Part shown: piece by piece, positions 7,676-15,146 of the stretch
Layout: every line of letters begins with the position of its first letter
Position numbering within the stretch: the first letter of the stretch is position 1
Assembly: GCA_945877515.1 (NCBI GenBank)
Contig: CAMCSE010000009.1
Span: 1-49,155, forward strand
Reading direction: 5' to 3'
DNA length: 49,155 nucleotides
From: an uncultured Clostridia bacterium
GTDB taxonomy: Bacteria; Bacillota; Clostridia; Oscillospirales; Oscillospiraceae
Position numbers and translations under genes: made by a program
Notes under the pieces: generated by a model
The model's database searches: none
What the model saw: the letters and a program-made list of their open reading frames with translations, nothing else
What the model was told of the DNA's origin: nothing

Positions 7676-9184
7676 ATGAAAAAGTTCCTTGTACTGGTGC
7701 TGGCCGCGGTCATGACACTGAGTCTGGTAGCCTGCGGCGGCAACGGCGGCAACGCCTCTGCTGGTGACGGCACCAGCCTGACCATCGCCATCGATGCTGA
7801 TTACCAAACGCTGCACCCCGCCAACTGGACAACCAATATTGAACACCGCATCGATTCCCAGATCTATGACACTTTGGTGCGCTACAACTTCCAGGATGAG
7901 AGCAAGCTGGACGGTGTCATCGCTGAAAGCTGGGAGATCAGCGATGATGCCTGCTGCTATACCTTCCATCTGCGTGACGGCATTACCTTCCACAACGGCA
8001 CGCCGCTGACCGCCGAGGATGTGGCGTTCAGTCTGGATCTGTACGCCGCTTCCGAGGCACAGTCCGGCGATGTGGCAGGCTATGACCACTGCGAGGTGGT
8101 AGATGATCACACCATCAATATCTACACCTCTTCTCCCTTCGCACCCTTCCTGAACAACCTGACGCTGGTACATATTGGTTCCAAGGATTACTATGAGTCC
8201 GCCGGTGAGGAAGCTTTTGCCCAGCAGCCCATCGGCTGCGGCCCCTATCAGTTCGTCAGCCACAATGAAGGCGACAAGGTCGTGCTGAAGGCCTATGAGA
8301 ATTACTACATGGGCGCCGCCGCCATCAAGGATGTGACCTTCAAGATCATCTCTGATATGTCCTCCATGTCTATCGGCCTGCAGTCCGGCGGCATTGATTT
8401 TGCCGAGATCGAGGCGCCTGTCCGCTCCACCCTTGAAAGTGCCGACGGCGTCACTATCACCACCGCAGAGCAGACCACATTTGCCTTTGTCGCCATGAAC
8501 ACCGAAAAGGAGCCCTATAACAATCCCAAGTTCCGTCAGGCGGTCAATTATGCTATGGATCGTCAGGCTCTGATCGCCACCGTGATGGACGGTGCTGCTG
8601 AGGAGAATTCCAACCTGCTGTCCAAGAGCCGCTTCGGTTACAGCGATACGCAGAAGCAGTACACCTACGATGTTGAAAAGGCAAAGTCCCTGCTGGCTGA
8701 GTGCGGTTACGCCAACGGCTATGATATGGGCACCCTTGTTGTGGCCGATCAGTATAAGCTGTTGGCACAAGCCGTTCAGGAGCAACTGAAGGCTGTTGGC
8801 CTTACCTGCCAGCTGGAGGTGCTGGAGTTTAACGCATACCTGAATAAGCTGCGTCAGGGCGATTTCACCGTTACCTGCCTGCAGATGGCGCTGGAGGGCG
8901 ATACCCAGAACGTGGCCATGGCCATCGGCAAGGACTATATCGGTATGGCAAACAACGCCCGCTGGTATAATGACCAGGTGGAGCAGTGGTTCAAGGACGC
9001 TGTCGCTGCCGTGGACGCCACCGAACGTGCCGCTATTTATGACAAGATCTTCTCGCTGGTGCAGGACGAGGCGGTATACGCAGTTCTTTATAACCCCATC
9101 ATGCTTTATGCCCACAACGACAAGCTGGTCATTCACGACCTCCCGCTGGAAGGCAACTACTTCGTATACTATTTCCACTGGTAA
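7676..9184 (+). CDS. Peptide ABC transporter substrate-binding lipoprotein (family 5 SBP)
   Basis: A 502-residue extracytoplasmic binding protein. The signal peptide MKKFLVLVLAAVMTLSL ends in a lipobox (LVAC), so the mature protein is anchored by the Cys near residue 20. Family-5 features include RYNFQDESKLDGVIAESWEI, HLRDGITFHNGTPLTAEDVAFSL, a QPIGCGPYQF block and NYAMDRQALI. It should deliver peptides to the permease-ATPase complex encoded by the divergent operon. The ATG has an AAAAGGAG site, and the long in-frame extension upstream lies within the M42 gene's end. A strong terminator follows immediately, closing this operon. Confidence 0.95.
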   Translation: MKKFLVLVLAAVMTLSLVACGGNGGNASAGDGTSLTIAIDADYQTLHPANWTTNIEHRIDSQIYDTLVRYNFQDESKLDGVIAESWEISDDACCYTFHLRDGITFHNGTPLTAEDVAFSLDLYAASEAQSGDVAGYDHCEVVDDHTINIYTSSPFAPFLNNLTLVHIGSKDYYESAGEEAFAQQPIGCGPYQFVSHNEGDKVVLKAYENYYMGAAAIKDVTFKIISDMSSMSIGLQSGGIDFAEIEAPVRSTLESADGVTITTAEQTTFAFVAMNTEKEPYNNPKFRQAVNYAMDRQALIATVMDGAAEENSNLLSKSRFGYSDTQKQYTYDVEKAKSLLAECGYANGYDMGTLVVADQYKLLAQAVQEQLKAVGLTCQLEVLEFNAYLNKLRQGDFTVTCLQMALEGDTQNVAMAIGKDYIGMANNARWYNDQVEQWFKDAVAAVDATERAAIYDKIFSLVQDEAVYAVLYNPIMLYAHNDKLVIHDLPLEGNYFVYYFHW

Positions 9185-9199
9185 TGGCGCAAACATCCG

Positions 9200-9240
9200 A
9201 GGCGGGCGGCACGATTCAGCGCCGCCCGCCTTTGGTTTTT
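9200..9240 (+). terminator. Rho-independent terminator after the peptide-binding protein gene
   Basis: The 11-bp arms AGGCGGGCGGC (9200-9210) and GCCGCCCGCCT (9221-9231) enclose a 10-base loop and are followed by TTGGTTTTTCTTT. Confidence 0.9.
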
Positions 9241-9247
9241 CTTTCGA

Positions 9248-9259
9248 AATATATAAAAT
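9248..9259. promoter_or_regulatory. ATTTTATAAAAT-like motif upstream of gntR
   Basis: AATATATAAAAT differs at two positions from the palindrome at 4188-4199. It lies about 25 bases upstream of the gntR -35 and may mark autoregulation (inference). Confidence 0.3.
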
Positions 9260-9281
9260 TCCAAAAAATGTTACACGCTTG

Positions 9282-9310
9282 TTGCTATTACAACGGAATT
9301 CTGATATAGT
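9282..9310 (+). promoter_or_regulatory. Promoter of the gntR-M24 peptidase operon
   Basis: TTGCTA (9282-9287), a 17-base spacer and TATAGT (9305-9310), about 32 bases before the ATG. Confidence 0.65.
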
Positions 9311-9341
9311 GATATCAAGAAATTTGAAAGGAAAACCGTTT

Positions 9342-9998
9342 ATGGCTGGAAAAACACTTTCAGAACAGATTTACGATGAATTGTATCACGACATCACGAG
9401 ACAGCAGCTGCGCTGTGGGCAAAAGCTGACCTTGAATATGCTCAAGGAGCGCTTCCATGTCAGCCATACGCCGATCCGCGAGGCGTTAATGCGTCTGGCA
9501 GAGAATGGTCTTGTAACGTACTACTCCAACTGCGGCGTCACCGTGATCGAATTCGAGGAACGAGATATTCAGGAGCTGTATCAATTTGCCTCGGAGCTGG
9601 ATGCTCTGGCAATACAGTTCTGCAGCGCATCCCTGAATCACATGCCACTGGTGCTTGATCTGCAGGAGATCATCGAAAATGGCAATGCTGCTTTGGCAGA
9701 GGGCGACATATCCAGGTGGAAGGAATTTTCAGAGCGCTTTCATGTCATCTTCTACCGTCATGCGCAGAACTACTATTTGGATCAGGCCGCTGCTCGTCTG
9801 CGCGCCAGACTCGAGCTGCTGTCGTGCATGTACTACAAAGAGGAAAACGTAAGCAAAATCAATGAAGGGCATAACGTCATTTACAAGCTGGTGTGTGACG
9901 GAAAGTATACCGCTGCCGCCAGCAGGATGCGCCGACACCTGCAGACCGATATGGCCTATGCTATGAAGGCATACAGTCTTTATCAGCGGCAGGAGTAA
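9342..9998 (+). CDS. GntR-family transcriptional regulator, FadR/FCD type
   Basis: A 218-residue DNA-binding protein. The N-terminal winged helix-turn-helix (residues about 5-70) contains the GntR pattern LKERFHVSHTPIREALMRLAENGLV. The C-terminal all-helical FCD effector domain begins at ERDIQELYQFASELDALA and contains FHVIFYRHAQNYYL, with metal-binding type histidines. FCD regulators sense small carboxylates or amino acid derivatives and usually act on nearby operons. The ATG follows GAAAGG, and the reading frame upstream is the binding-protein gene in another frame. Its location between the peptide operons makes it the likely regulator of this locus, perhaps through the ATTTTATAAAAT-like sites (inference). 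Confidence 0.92.
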   Translation: MAGKTLSEQIYDELYHDITRQQLRCGQKLTLNMLKERFHVSHTPIREALMRLAENGLVTYYSNCGVTVIEFEERDIQELYQFASELDALAIQFCSASLNHMPLVLDLQEIIENGNAALAEGDISRWKEFSERFHVIFYRHAQNYYLDQAAARLRARLELLSCMYYKEENVSKINEGHNVIYKLVCDGKYTAAASRMRRHLQTDMAYAMKAYSLYQRQE

Positions 9999-10019
9999 GT
10001 ATGTCCGGGGAGGTGTCAC

Positions 10020-11096
10020 ATGCTGAATTACGAACGCCTGAGATCCGTGGCCGCCAATATGCGGCGCTGCGGCCTGTCTCAGATACTGGTGGCAGATGAT
10101 GACAGTATCTTTTATCTGATCGGATGCCGCGTTAAGGCGCAGGAGCGCTGCGGCGTGCTGCTGATCCGCGAGGATGAGCAGGTACACGCCTTTATGAACG
10201 AGTTGTTCTGCATACCGCCGGTTCCCGGCGTCATCTGGCATACTTACCGCGACGGTGAAGACGTATACGGCATGATTGCCGCTGAGTTACATTCTGGCAA
10301 GGTGGGCTTTGACAAAAACTGGTCGTCCCGCCACACCATTTCCATTCTGGAAAAGCGCGAGGACATCATCCCCGTACTTGGCTCTGCCCCGGTAGATGAT
10401 GCCCGTATGCGCAAGGACGCAAAAGAGCAGGAACTGCTGCGTGACGCCGGCCGTATCAATGACCTTGCCATTGCCTATGGTCTTTCTCACGTCGCCGCCG
10501 CTGTCACCGAGGCGGAACTTGCAAAACAGATAGACGCTTTCTTCTTGGCACATGGCGGCAAGCAGGTGGGACAGTATCAGGTCGTCTGCTATGGTGCGAA
10601 CGCGGCGAAGCCCCACCACATACCCGACGATACATTTCTACGTTCAGGAGACGCGGTGCTGATTGATCTGGTCTGCCCAATCAACGACTACTGGTGCGAC
10701 ATGACACGCACTGTGTTTTACCGTCAAGTCAGCGAACAGCACCGCAGGGTCTATGAGATCGTCCGCTGCGCCCAGCAGGCCGGTATCGATTTCGTCCGTC
10801 CCGGCGTTCGGATGAGCCAGATAGACGCCGCGGTGCGTCAGGTGATTGTCGATGCGGGGTATGGCGCCGCCTTTATCACACGCACCGGCCACGGTATCGG
10901 CCTGATGGTGCATGAGCCGCCGGATGTCAGCACCTCCTGCGATGTGGTTGCGCAGGAGGGAATGGTATTCTCCATAGAGCCCGGCATTTATCTGCCCGGT
11001 GACATGGGAGTCCGCATTGAGGATCTGGTTCTTGTCACCGCCGATGGCTGCGAGGTTCTGACGCATTACCCAAAAGAATTACAGATTATTTCGTAA
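10020..11096 (+). CDS. M24-family metallopeptidase (Xaa-Pro dipeptidase/aminopeptidase type)
   Basis: A 358-residue protein with an N-terminal creatinase-like domain (about residues 1-125) and a C-terminal pita-bread catalytic domain. The five metal ligands can be placed: the two Asp in LIDLVCPINDYWCDMTRTVF, the His in GHGIGLMVHEPP, the Glu in FSIEPGIYLP and the Glu in GVRIEDLVLV. Enzymes of this type remove N-terminal residues in front of proline or split Xaa-Pro dipeptides, complementing the M42, M29 and M20 peptidases of the locus. It starts 21 bases after gntR with a GGGGAGGTG site and should be cotranscribed with it. Confidence 0.92.
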   Translation: MLNYERLRSVAANMRRCGLSQILVADDDSIFYLIGCRVKAQERCGVLLIREDEQVHAFMNELFCIPPVPGVIWHTYRDGEDVYGMIAAELHSGKVGFDKNWSSRHTISILEKREDIIPVLGSAPVDDARMRKDAKEQELLRDAGRINDLAIAYGLSHVAAAVTEAELAKQIDAFFLAHGGKQVGQYQVVCYGANAAKPHHIPDDTFLRSGDAVLIDLVCPINDYWCDMTRTVFYRQVSEQHRRVYEIVRCAQQAGIDFVRPGVRMSQIDAAVRQVIVDAGYGAAFITRTGHGIGLMVHEPPDVSTSCDVVAQEGMVFSIEPGIYLPGDMGVRIEDLVLVTADGCEVLTHYPKELQIIS

Positions 11097-11100
11097 ACAA

Positions 11101-11136
11101 ACGATGGCGTTCCGCTTAAATGCGGAACGCCATCGT
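11101..11136. terminator. Bidirectional terminator between convergent peptidase genes
   Basis: A perfect 15-bp stem (11101-11115 with 11122-11136) around the loop TTAAAT. The minus-strand exit is T-rich (TTTGTTTACG), the plus-strand exit less so (CTTCTATAT), so it serves the M29 side most clearly. Confidence 0.8.
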
Positions 11137-11161
11137 CTTCTATATCTGCTGAGACTGTGAC

Positions 11162-12385
11162 TCAAAATGCCCATGTGCCGTCACGGAAGATCGGTACGAT
11201 CCGCCCGTCGGTGCAGACAGCATCCACCGCCGTGTCCGGCGCGCCGATCATGAAATCTGCATGAACCTGTGAATCGTTGACTCCCAATGCAGAGCACTCC
11301 TCCAGCGTGCGGTCATGATACCCCTGGATCGTGTTGATATATCCTTTTCCCAGCGCCAGATGGCAGGCGGCATTCTCATCGATCAGTGTATTATAGAACA
11401 AAACGCCGCTGCGATTGATGGGGCTGTCCCACGGCACCAGTGCGCATTCGCCCAGATAGGCACTGCCTTCATCCATGCCAATCAGCTGATCCAGCAGCTC
11501 CGGATTTGTCTCAGCGCCCCACTCCACAGCCTTGCCCTCATGGAAACGGATCCAGAAATTCTCCGCAGACTGTCCATGGAAGCACAGAGGCTTTGTTCCA
11601 TAGACGATGCCCTCTGCCGCGCCCTTCTTCGGTGTGATAAGGCACTCCTCCGTCGGCAGATTCGGCGTGAAGGTCGTCCCACTCTTTGTTGTCTCCCGGA
11701 CGCCCTTAAAACGCGCTTCCGGTATCATACCGATACGGAAATTCGTGCCATTGCTGCTGCTGAAGTGAAGCTCCTTCAGCGGCAAGCGATTGATGTAGTC
11801 GCAGCGGCGCTGCAGCTCCGCGTTATGCGCCGTCCACGCAGCAACGGGATCACTGTCCACGCGGCAGACGGCAAGGATCAGTTTCCACAGTTTCTCCATT
11901 GCCTGACCGACCCGCAGTTCCGGAAACAGTCTCTTGGCCCACGCCGGGCCCGGCACACAGGCAAAGCACCACTGGCATTTGTGCTCCATCGCATCCCGGT
12001 AAGGTTTATAAATCGGCCAAAGCGCTTGCTGTGAGATGCCGTATTTTTCCGCATCAATACCGTTAAGTCCGCTGGGATCCTCAGAAATCAACCCTATCCG
12101 GCACGGGAGCACCTGAGCGCAGTGCTTCCAGCGAGCCTCCTCGTAGTCGCGTACTGCGCTCAGATCCGCCGTTGTGCGGTAGCGGTAGTCCACCTTCAGA
12201 AGCGGCTGGTAATTCCATTCCACGACCACCCGTCCTGCGCCGCACTTGTAGCATTCCTCTACTAGCATCTTGACAAACTCTGGTTGATCCAACTGCGCTG
12301 TAATGAATACTTCCTGTCCCTTTTGAACATTGCCGCCCACTTCTGCGATAAGACGTGCATAACTGCGTAACAGGGTCTTATTCAT
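11162..12385 (-). CDS. M29-family aminopeptidase (AmpS/aminopeptidase T type)
   Basis: A 407-residue cytoplasmic metallo-aminopeptidase. It begins MNKTLLRSYARLIAEVGGNVQKG, the usual M29 opening (LxxYAxLIxxxGxNVQxGQ). Its C-terminal catalytic region shows PTEECLITPKKGAAEG, GEAALVPWDSPI-like GECALVPWDSPI, LIDENAACHLALGKGY and NDSQVHADFMIG, which carry the expected Glu, His and Asp metal ligands. The ribosome site is AGGAGGTGG. It is transcribed divergently from the yitT-type gene, and the 160-base spacer holds several ATTTTATAAAAT-like motifs, so it probably shares control with the other peptidase genes. Confidence 0.93.
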   Translation of the reverse strand: MNKTLLRSYARLIAEVGGNVQKGQEVFITAQLDQPEFVKMLVEECYKCGAGRVVVEWNYQPLLKVDYRYRTTADLSAVRDYEEARWKHCAQVLPCRIGLISEDPSGLNGIDAEKYGISQQALWPIYKPYRDAMEHKCQWCFACVPGPAWAKRLFPELRVGQAMEKLWKLILAVCRVDSDPVAAWTAHNAELQRRCDYINRLPLKELHFSSSNGTNFRIGMIPEARFKGVRETTKSGTTFTPNLPTEECLITPKKGAAEGIVYGTKPLCFHGQSAENFWIRFHEGKAVEWGAETNPELLDQLIGMDEGSAYLGECALVPWDSPINRSGVLFYNTLIDENAACHLALGKGYINTIQGYHDRTLEECSALGVNDSQVHADFMIGAPDTAVDAVCTDGRIVPIFRDGTWAF

Positions 12386-12397
12386 ATTCCACCTCCT

Positions 12398-12430
12398 GAT
12401 TTATAAAATATTGCAATTATATTATAAAAT
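12398..12430. promoter_or_regulatory. Two ATTTTATAAAAT-like motifs near the M29 gene start
   Basis: GATTTATAAAAT (12398-12409) and ATATTATAAAAT (12419-12430) differ by two and one positions from the palindrome at 4188-4199. They lie 12-45 bases upstream of the M29 ATG, where a bound repressor would block transcription. Confidence 0.35.
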
Positions 12431-12487
12431 AAGCATAGCACAAGATCGGACTTTTGAAAAGGCCCTTTGCGAATTTTTTCAAAACAC

Positions 12488-12516
12488 TTGACCGCTTTAT
12501 TTTATAATATTATAAT
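12488..12516 (+). promoter_or_regulatory. Promoter of the yitT-type gene
   Basis: TTGACC (12488-12493), a 17-base spacer and a perfect TATAAT (12511-12516). Two further motif variants overlap it: ATTTTATAATAT (12499-12510) in the spacer and TTTATATAAA (12519-12528) at the expected transcription start. Confidence 0.8.
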
Positions 12517-12548
12517 CATTTATATAAAATTATAGAGGAGTGAACACT

Positions 12549-13409
12549 GTGAAAATAACAGATACACTCAAGCAATACGCACTCATTACAATAGGCTGCA
12601 CCCTGTATGCTTTAGGCTTCTGCTGGTGCTGTCTGCCGGTGCATCTCACTATTGGCGGGTTGACCGGAGTAGCTCAGGTGCTCAATGTTTTCTTCCCCGT
12701 TCTGCCCGTCGGTACGCTGACACTTGTCATGAACATCCCCTTTTTTGTCTTGGGACTGAAGCTCCTCGGCAAACAGGTGCTGATCAGTTCCCTATATGCA
12801 ATGACCATCAGCTCACTGATGATCGATGGGATAAACTCCCTGTATCAATTTCAGCCTTTGGAGCCGGTGTTGGCTGCTGTCTACGGTGGTATTTTGTGCG
12901 GTGCGGCATTTGGTCTCATGCTCCGTCAGGGAGCTACCACAGGCGGCACGGAGCTTGCTGCGCGGCTATTGAAGATAAAGGTACAGCAACTCCCCATCGG
13001 AAAATTGTGCCTGATCATCGACCTTGTAGTAATCGTCGCCTATGCCCTTACATTCCGTCAGCTGACACAAGCGCTTTACAGCATAGCTTCGCTATATATC
13101 TGCACCGCGATGATGGACAAGGTTGTTTACGGCGGAAAAGCGGCCAAGCTGGCCTATATCATCAGCCCGCGCCACAAGGAGATCACCCATCAGCTGCTGG
13201 AGCTGGATCTTGGCGTAACATTGCTGGAAGGTGTCGGTGCATATTATCGTAAATCCACCAAGGTGGTCATGTGTGCATTCAGCCGAAATTACATTATCCC
13301 TGTAAAAAAGCTGGTGCAACAAATCGACCCAGATGCATTCATTATTGTATGTGATACACACGAGATCTTGGGCGAAGGCTTTGGCGTCTATGATCCCACC
13401 GGATTGTAG
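12549..13409 (+). CDS. YitT-family membrane protein (DUF161/DUF2179)
   Basis: A 286-residue membrane protein with about five or six hydrophobic segments in the first 180 residues (ALITIGCTLYALGFCWC, VGTLTLVMNIPFFVLGL and others). The YitT motif GGLTGVAQVLN and the GATTGGTELAARLL pattern are present. A cytoplasmic DUF2179 domain at the C-terminus ends IDPDAFIIVCDTHEILGEGF. The substrate of this family is not established. GTG at 12549 is preferred because the GAGGAG site ends eight bases upstream; a GTG at 12540 would overlap that site. Being in the peptide regulon hints at export or uptake of an amino-acid-like solute (inference). Confidence 0.88.
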   Translation: MKITDTLKQYALITIGCTLYALGFCWCCLPVHLTIGGLTGVAQVLNVFFPVLPVGTLTLVMNIPFFVLGLKLLGKQVLISSLYAMTISSLMIDGINSLYQFQPLEPVLAAVYGGILCGAAFGLMLRQGATTGGTELAARLLKIKVQQLPIGKLCLIIDLVVIVAYALTFRQLTQALYSIASLYICTAMMDKVVYGGKAAKLAYIISPRHKEITHQLLELDLGVTLLEGVGAYYRKSTKVVMCAFSRNYIIPVKKLVQQIDPDAFIIVCDTHEILGEGFGVYDPTGL

Positions 13410-13469
13410 AATAGCTTGAGGAGAGCAATTGCCTCTGGCTAAAAAATGCTTTGCCTCACGACCTGACTC

Positions 13470-13540
13470 ATAGAGAAAAATGTGCAGAGAAATAAAAAGC
13501 AGCTATGCATATCAGTGTTCTCTGCCTGATGACTCTCTAT
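13470..13540. repeat. Nested inverted repeats in a non-coding stretch
   Basis: ATAGAGA (13470-13476) pairs with TCTCTAT (13534-13540), and inside it GCAGAGAA (13484-13491) pairs with TTCTCTGC (13518-13525). The 270-base gap between the yitT-type gene and the next ORF holds no other recognisable feature except the promoter at 13612. It could be a structured RNA or the residue of a mobile element. Confidence 0.35.
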
Positions 13541-13611
13541 TTACGCAACAGTTCAGAAAGCTGCGCCTTTTCTTTGTTTACTGTAGCATAAAAAGTGAGC
13601 ACCGCCAAAAA

Positions 13612-13640
13612 TTGTGAAATGTTCACTTTTATGGTATATT
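13612..13640 (+). promoter_or_regulatory. Promoter of the short ORF at 13683, with flanking inverted repeat
   Basis: TTGTGA (13612-13617), a 17-base spacer and TATATT (13635-13640). AAAAGTGA (13591-13598) and TCACTTTT (13623-13630) form an inverted repeat around the -35, a possible operator. Confidence 0.5.
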
Positions 13641-13682
13641 ATTGTTGTTTTTTAAATGTCTGGAAGATGAGGATACTTGAAT

Positions 13683-13946
13683 ATGACACCCGAACGCAAG
13701 AAAATTGATGATCTGGCTGGACAGGTTGGCGGGTATTTCTCACTGCCCTCCGAAGGCAGCATGGCGTATACGGAATTGTTGTTTGATATTTGCCAGCAAT
13801 TTGGCATTCACTATTATACGGTGACCAAGAAAGAGCGCTATTTCACGGAGGAAGTGACCCGTGTCACTTGGGCAAAACAGCAGGAGGAGAAAACCGGTAT
13901 TCCGCAGAATATCCGTCCCGCATTTTCTGCTCGCCCCGCATTTTGA
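13683..13946 (+). CDS. Small protein of unknown function
   Basis: An 87-residue protein I do not recognise. It begins MTPERKKIDDLAGQVGG and contains FDICQQFGIHYYTVTKKERYF; no membrane segment or Cys motif is seen. The final residues come from a short tandem repeat in the DNA (CCCGCATTTT twice), so the C-terminus may be a junction rather than the native end. The ATG has a GAGG site ten bases upstream and a plausible promoter. The GC content is lower than in the surrounding operons, and the region to the right is full of mobile-element scars, so it may be cargo or a fragment of an integrated element. Confidence 0.45.
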   Translation: MTPERKKIDDLAGQVGGYFSLPSEGSMAYTELLFDICQQFGIHYYTVTKKERYFTEEVTRVTWAKQQEEKTGIPQNIRPAFSARPAF

Positions 13947-13972
13947 CCCATACAGAAAACTTACCGTAAAGC

Positions 13973-14019
13973 TATAGAGCCACCCAACGGGAACGCAGTT
14001 CTCTGCTGGTGGCTCTATA
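13973..14019. repeat. Perfect 12-bp inverted repeat, possible terminator
   Basis: TATAGAGCCACC (13973-13984) and GGTGGCTCTATA (14008-14019) could form a hairpin with a 23-base loop, followed by CTCTTTTC. It may end the short ORF upstream, though the T-run is poor. Confidence 0.4.
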
Positions 14020-14117
14020 CTCTTTTCAGAGTGTCGCTTTATCGCCCGCAGCAATGCAAAATACAGCGATTCCCACTCCATCAAAAGTTGCCCCACACCG
14101 GTGCTGACTGCGGCGCT

Positions 14118-14251
14118 GACCCACACCGTGACCCACACGGGGAAACGAGCGGACGGAACACATGGAGCAAAGAGTTTCCGGCCTCATCCTTTTTGCGGTA
14201 AAAACGCCCGCAAACCCTTATGCCGCAACGGCTGGAGGGCATTTTATCACT
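14118..14251 (+). repeat. 134-bp dispersed repeat, copy A
   Basis: This stretch matches 28513-28646 without gaps. The first 96 bases are nearly identical, and the end is more diverged. It opens with a doubled octamer (GACCCACACCGTGACCCAC) and ends in a GC hairpin before ATTTTAT. Exactly at its end begins the 3' half of a tRNA-Thr. The layout is that of the end of an integrated element next to its target. The doubled octamer could be integrase arm-type binding sites or the 3' end of a lost integrase gene (inference). Confidence 0.75.
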
Positions 14252-14295
14252 TGGTAAGGATGAGGTCGGCGGTTCGAATCCGCCCAGCAGCTCCA
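14250..14295 (+). tRNA. 3' half of tRNA-Thr(GGU), displaced attachment-site remnant
   Basis: From CTTGGTAAGGATGAGG onward the sequence is a tRNA: anticodon loop TTGGTAA (anticodon GGT), 3' anticodon strand GGATG, T-arm GGCGG-TTCGAAT-CCGCC, acceptor 3' strand AGCAGCT and an encoded CCA. The 5' half is absent: the bases before the anticodon loop (TTTTATCA) do not pair with the stem, and no D-arm is present. The break falls at the anticodon loop, a standard crossover site for tyrosine recombinases. This is therefore not a working tRNA gene but the 3' tRNA end left at one side of an integrated element. Confidence 0.85.
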
Positions 14296-14331
14296 AAAAG
14301 CATCGAAAACTTCGGTTTTCGGTGCTTTTTT
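14296..14331 (+). terminator. Terminator behind the tRNA-Thr remnant
   Basis: A hairpin AGCATCGAAAAC-TTCG-GTTTTCGGTGCT followed by TTTTT, with an A-run on the other side. It is probably the original tRNA terminator. Confidence 0.85.
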
Positions 14332-14381
14332 GCTGTAAAAATGCACTTTTAGACGTGGGTCAAAATGTGGGGCAACCGCCT

Positions 14382-14441
14382 GACCCACACCGTGACCCAC
14401 ACGCGGAAATGCGCGGAAAGGGCAAAAGATGAGCGGACGGA
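14382..14441 (+). repeat. Partial third copy of the dispersed repeat, copy C
   Basis: GACCCACACCGTGACCCAC recurs here, and GAGCGGACGGA at 14431-14441 matches copy A again after about 20 unrelated bases. An inverted GTGGGTCA lies at 14355-14362. The xanthine dehydrogenase fragment begins exactly where the repeat stops. Confidence 0.6.
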
Positions 14442-15103
14442 TCCCTGGTATGATTATTTCTGCGAAAAGCTTGTTGGATATGAATCTGAACCCAACGCGT
14501 GCAGACGTAAAGCAAGCAATTCGCGGCAACCTCTGCCGCTGCACTGGCTATAAGAAAATTGAGGATGCTATCCTCATGGCTGCGGAGTTCTTCCGTGAGA
14601 AAAAGCAGGTTCCGCCTGCTCCAAAGACTTTGCACATGGACGAGCACGCCAAGCGTATCGACGCAGCGGAGAAGGTCAACGGCACTGGTATTTTTGCAGA
14701 TGACATCATTGTGGATGGAATGCTCTATGCGCGCTGCGTCTATTCCCGTTACCCCCGCGCCCACATCGATCGTATTGATGTCACCCGTGCCGCTGCACAT
14801 CCTGACTGCGTAAAAGTCCTGACAAAGGCGGATGTCCCCTGCAACAAGATTGGCCACATCAAGCAGGACTGGGACGTGATGATGGGAGAGGGTGACATTA
14901 CCCGCTACGTTGGAAACGTGCTGGCTGTGATCGCTACCGATAAAAAGGAAAAGCTGAACGAAATCGCGGCGCTGGTGGAAGTGGACTACACAGAACTGCC
15001 TGCGGTTACGAATCCCTTTGATGCGCTGCGCGGCGACGCGCCACTGATTCATCCTGACGGCAATGTTATGAGCCGTGCAAATCTTGTGCGTGGAAATCCT
15101 TGA
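14441..15103 (+). pseudogene. Internal fragment of a selenium-dependent-type xanthine dehydrogenase
   Basis: About 220 codons align with the junction of the [2Fe-2S] domain and the molybdopterin domain. IPGMIISAKSLLDMN and GNLCRCTGYKKI (the second cluster's CxC) are followed by the start of the molybdenum subunit (KRIDAAEKVNGTGIFADDI, YARCVYSRYPRAHI, VKVLTKADVPCNKIG). The Cys that normally precedes IPGM is missing because the left end joins the repeat at 14441. The right end stops at VRGNP, where the family continues for hundreds of residues. A single-chain Fe-S/molybdenum architecture is typical of the selenium-dependent xanthine dehydrogenase group, and selenium-associated genes follow directly. 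The fragment cannot make an active enzyme. An assembly join is an alternative to a real deletion. Confidence 0.8.
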
Positions 15104-15146
15104 CAAATCTCATCTCATTAAAACAAATTTTAAGGAGGAATCCACC

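Noticed and set aside
14081-14296. Minus-strand frames reading GGFEPPTSSLP and ADSNRRPHPY
   Set aside because: These peptides are the well-known false translations of the antisense strand of tRNA 3' ends; the DNA here is the tRNA-Thr remnant.
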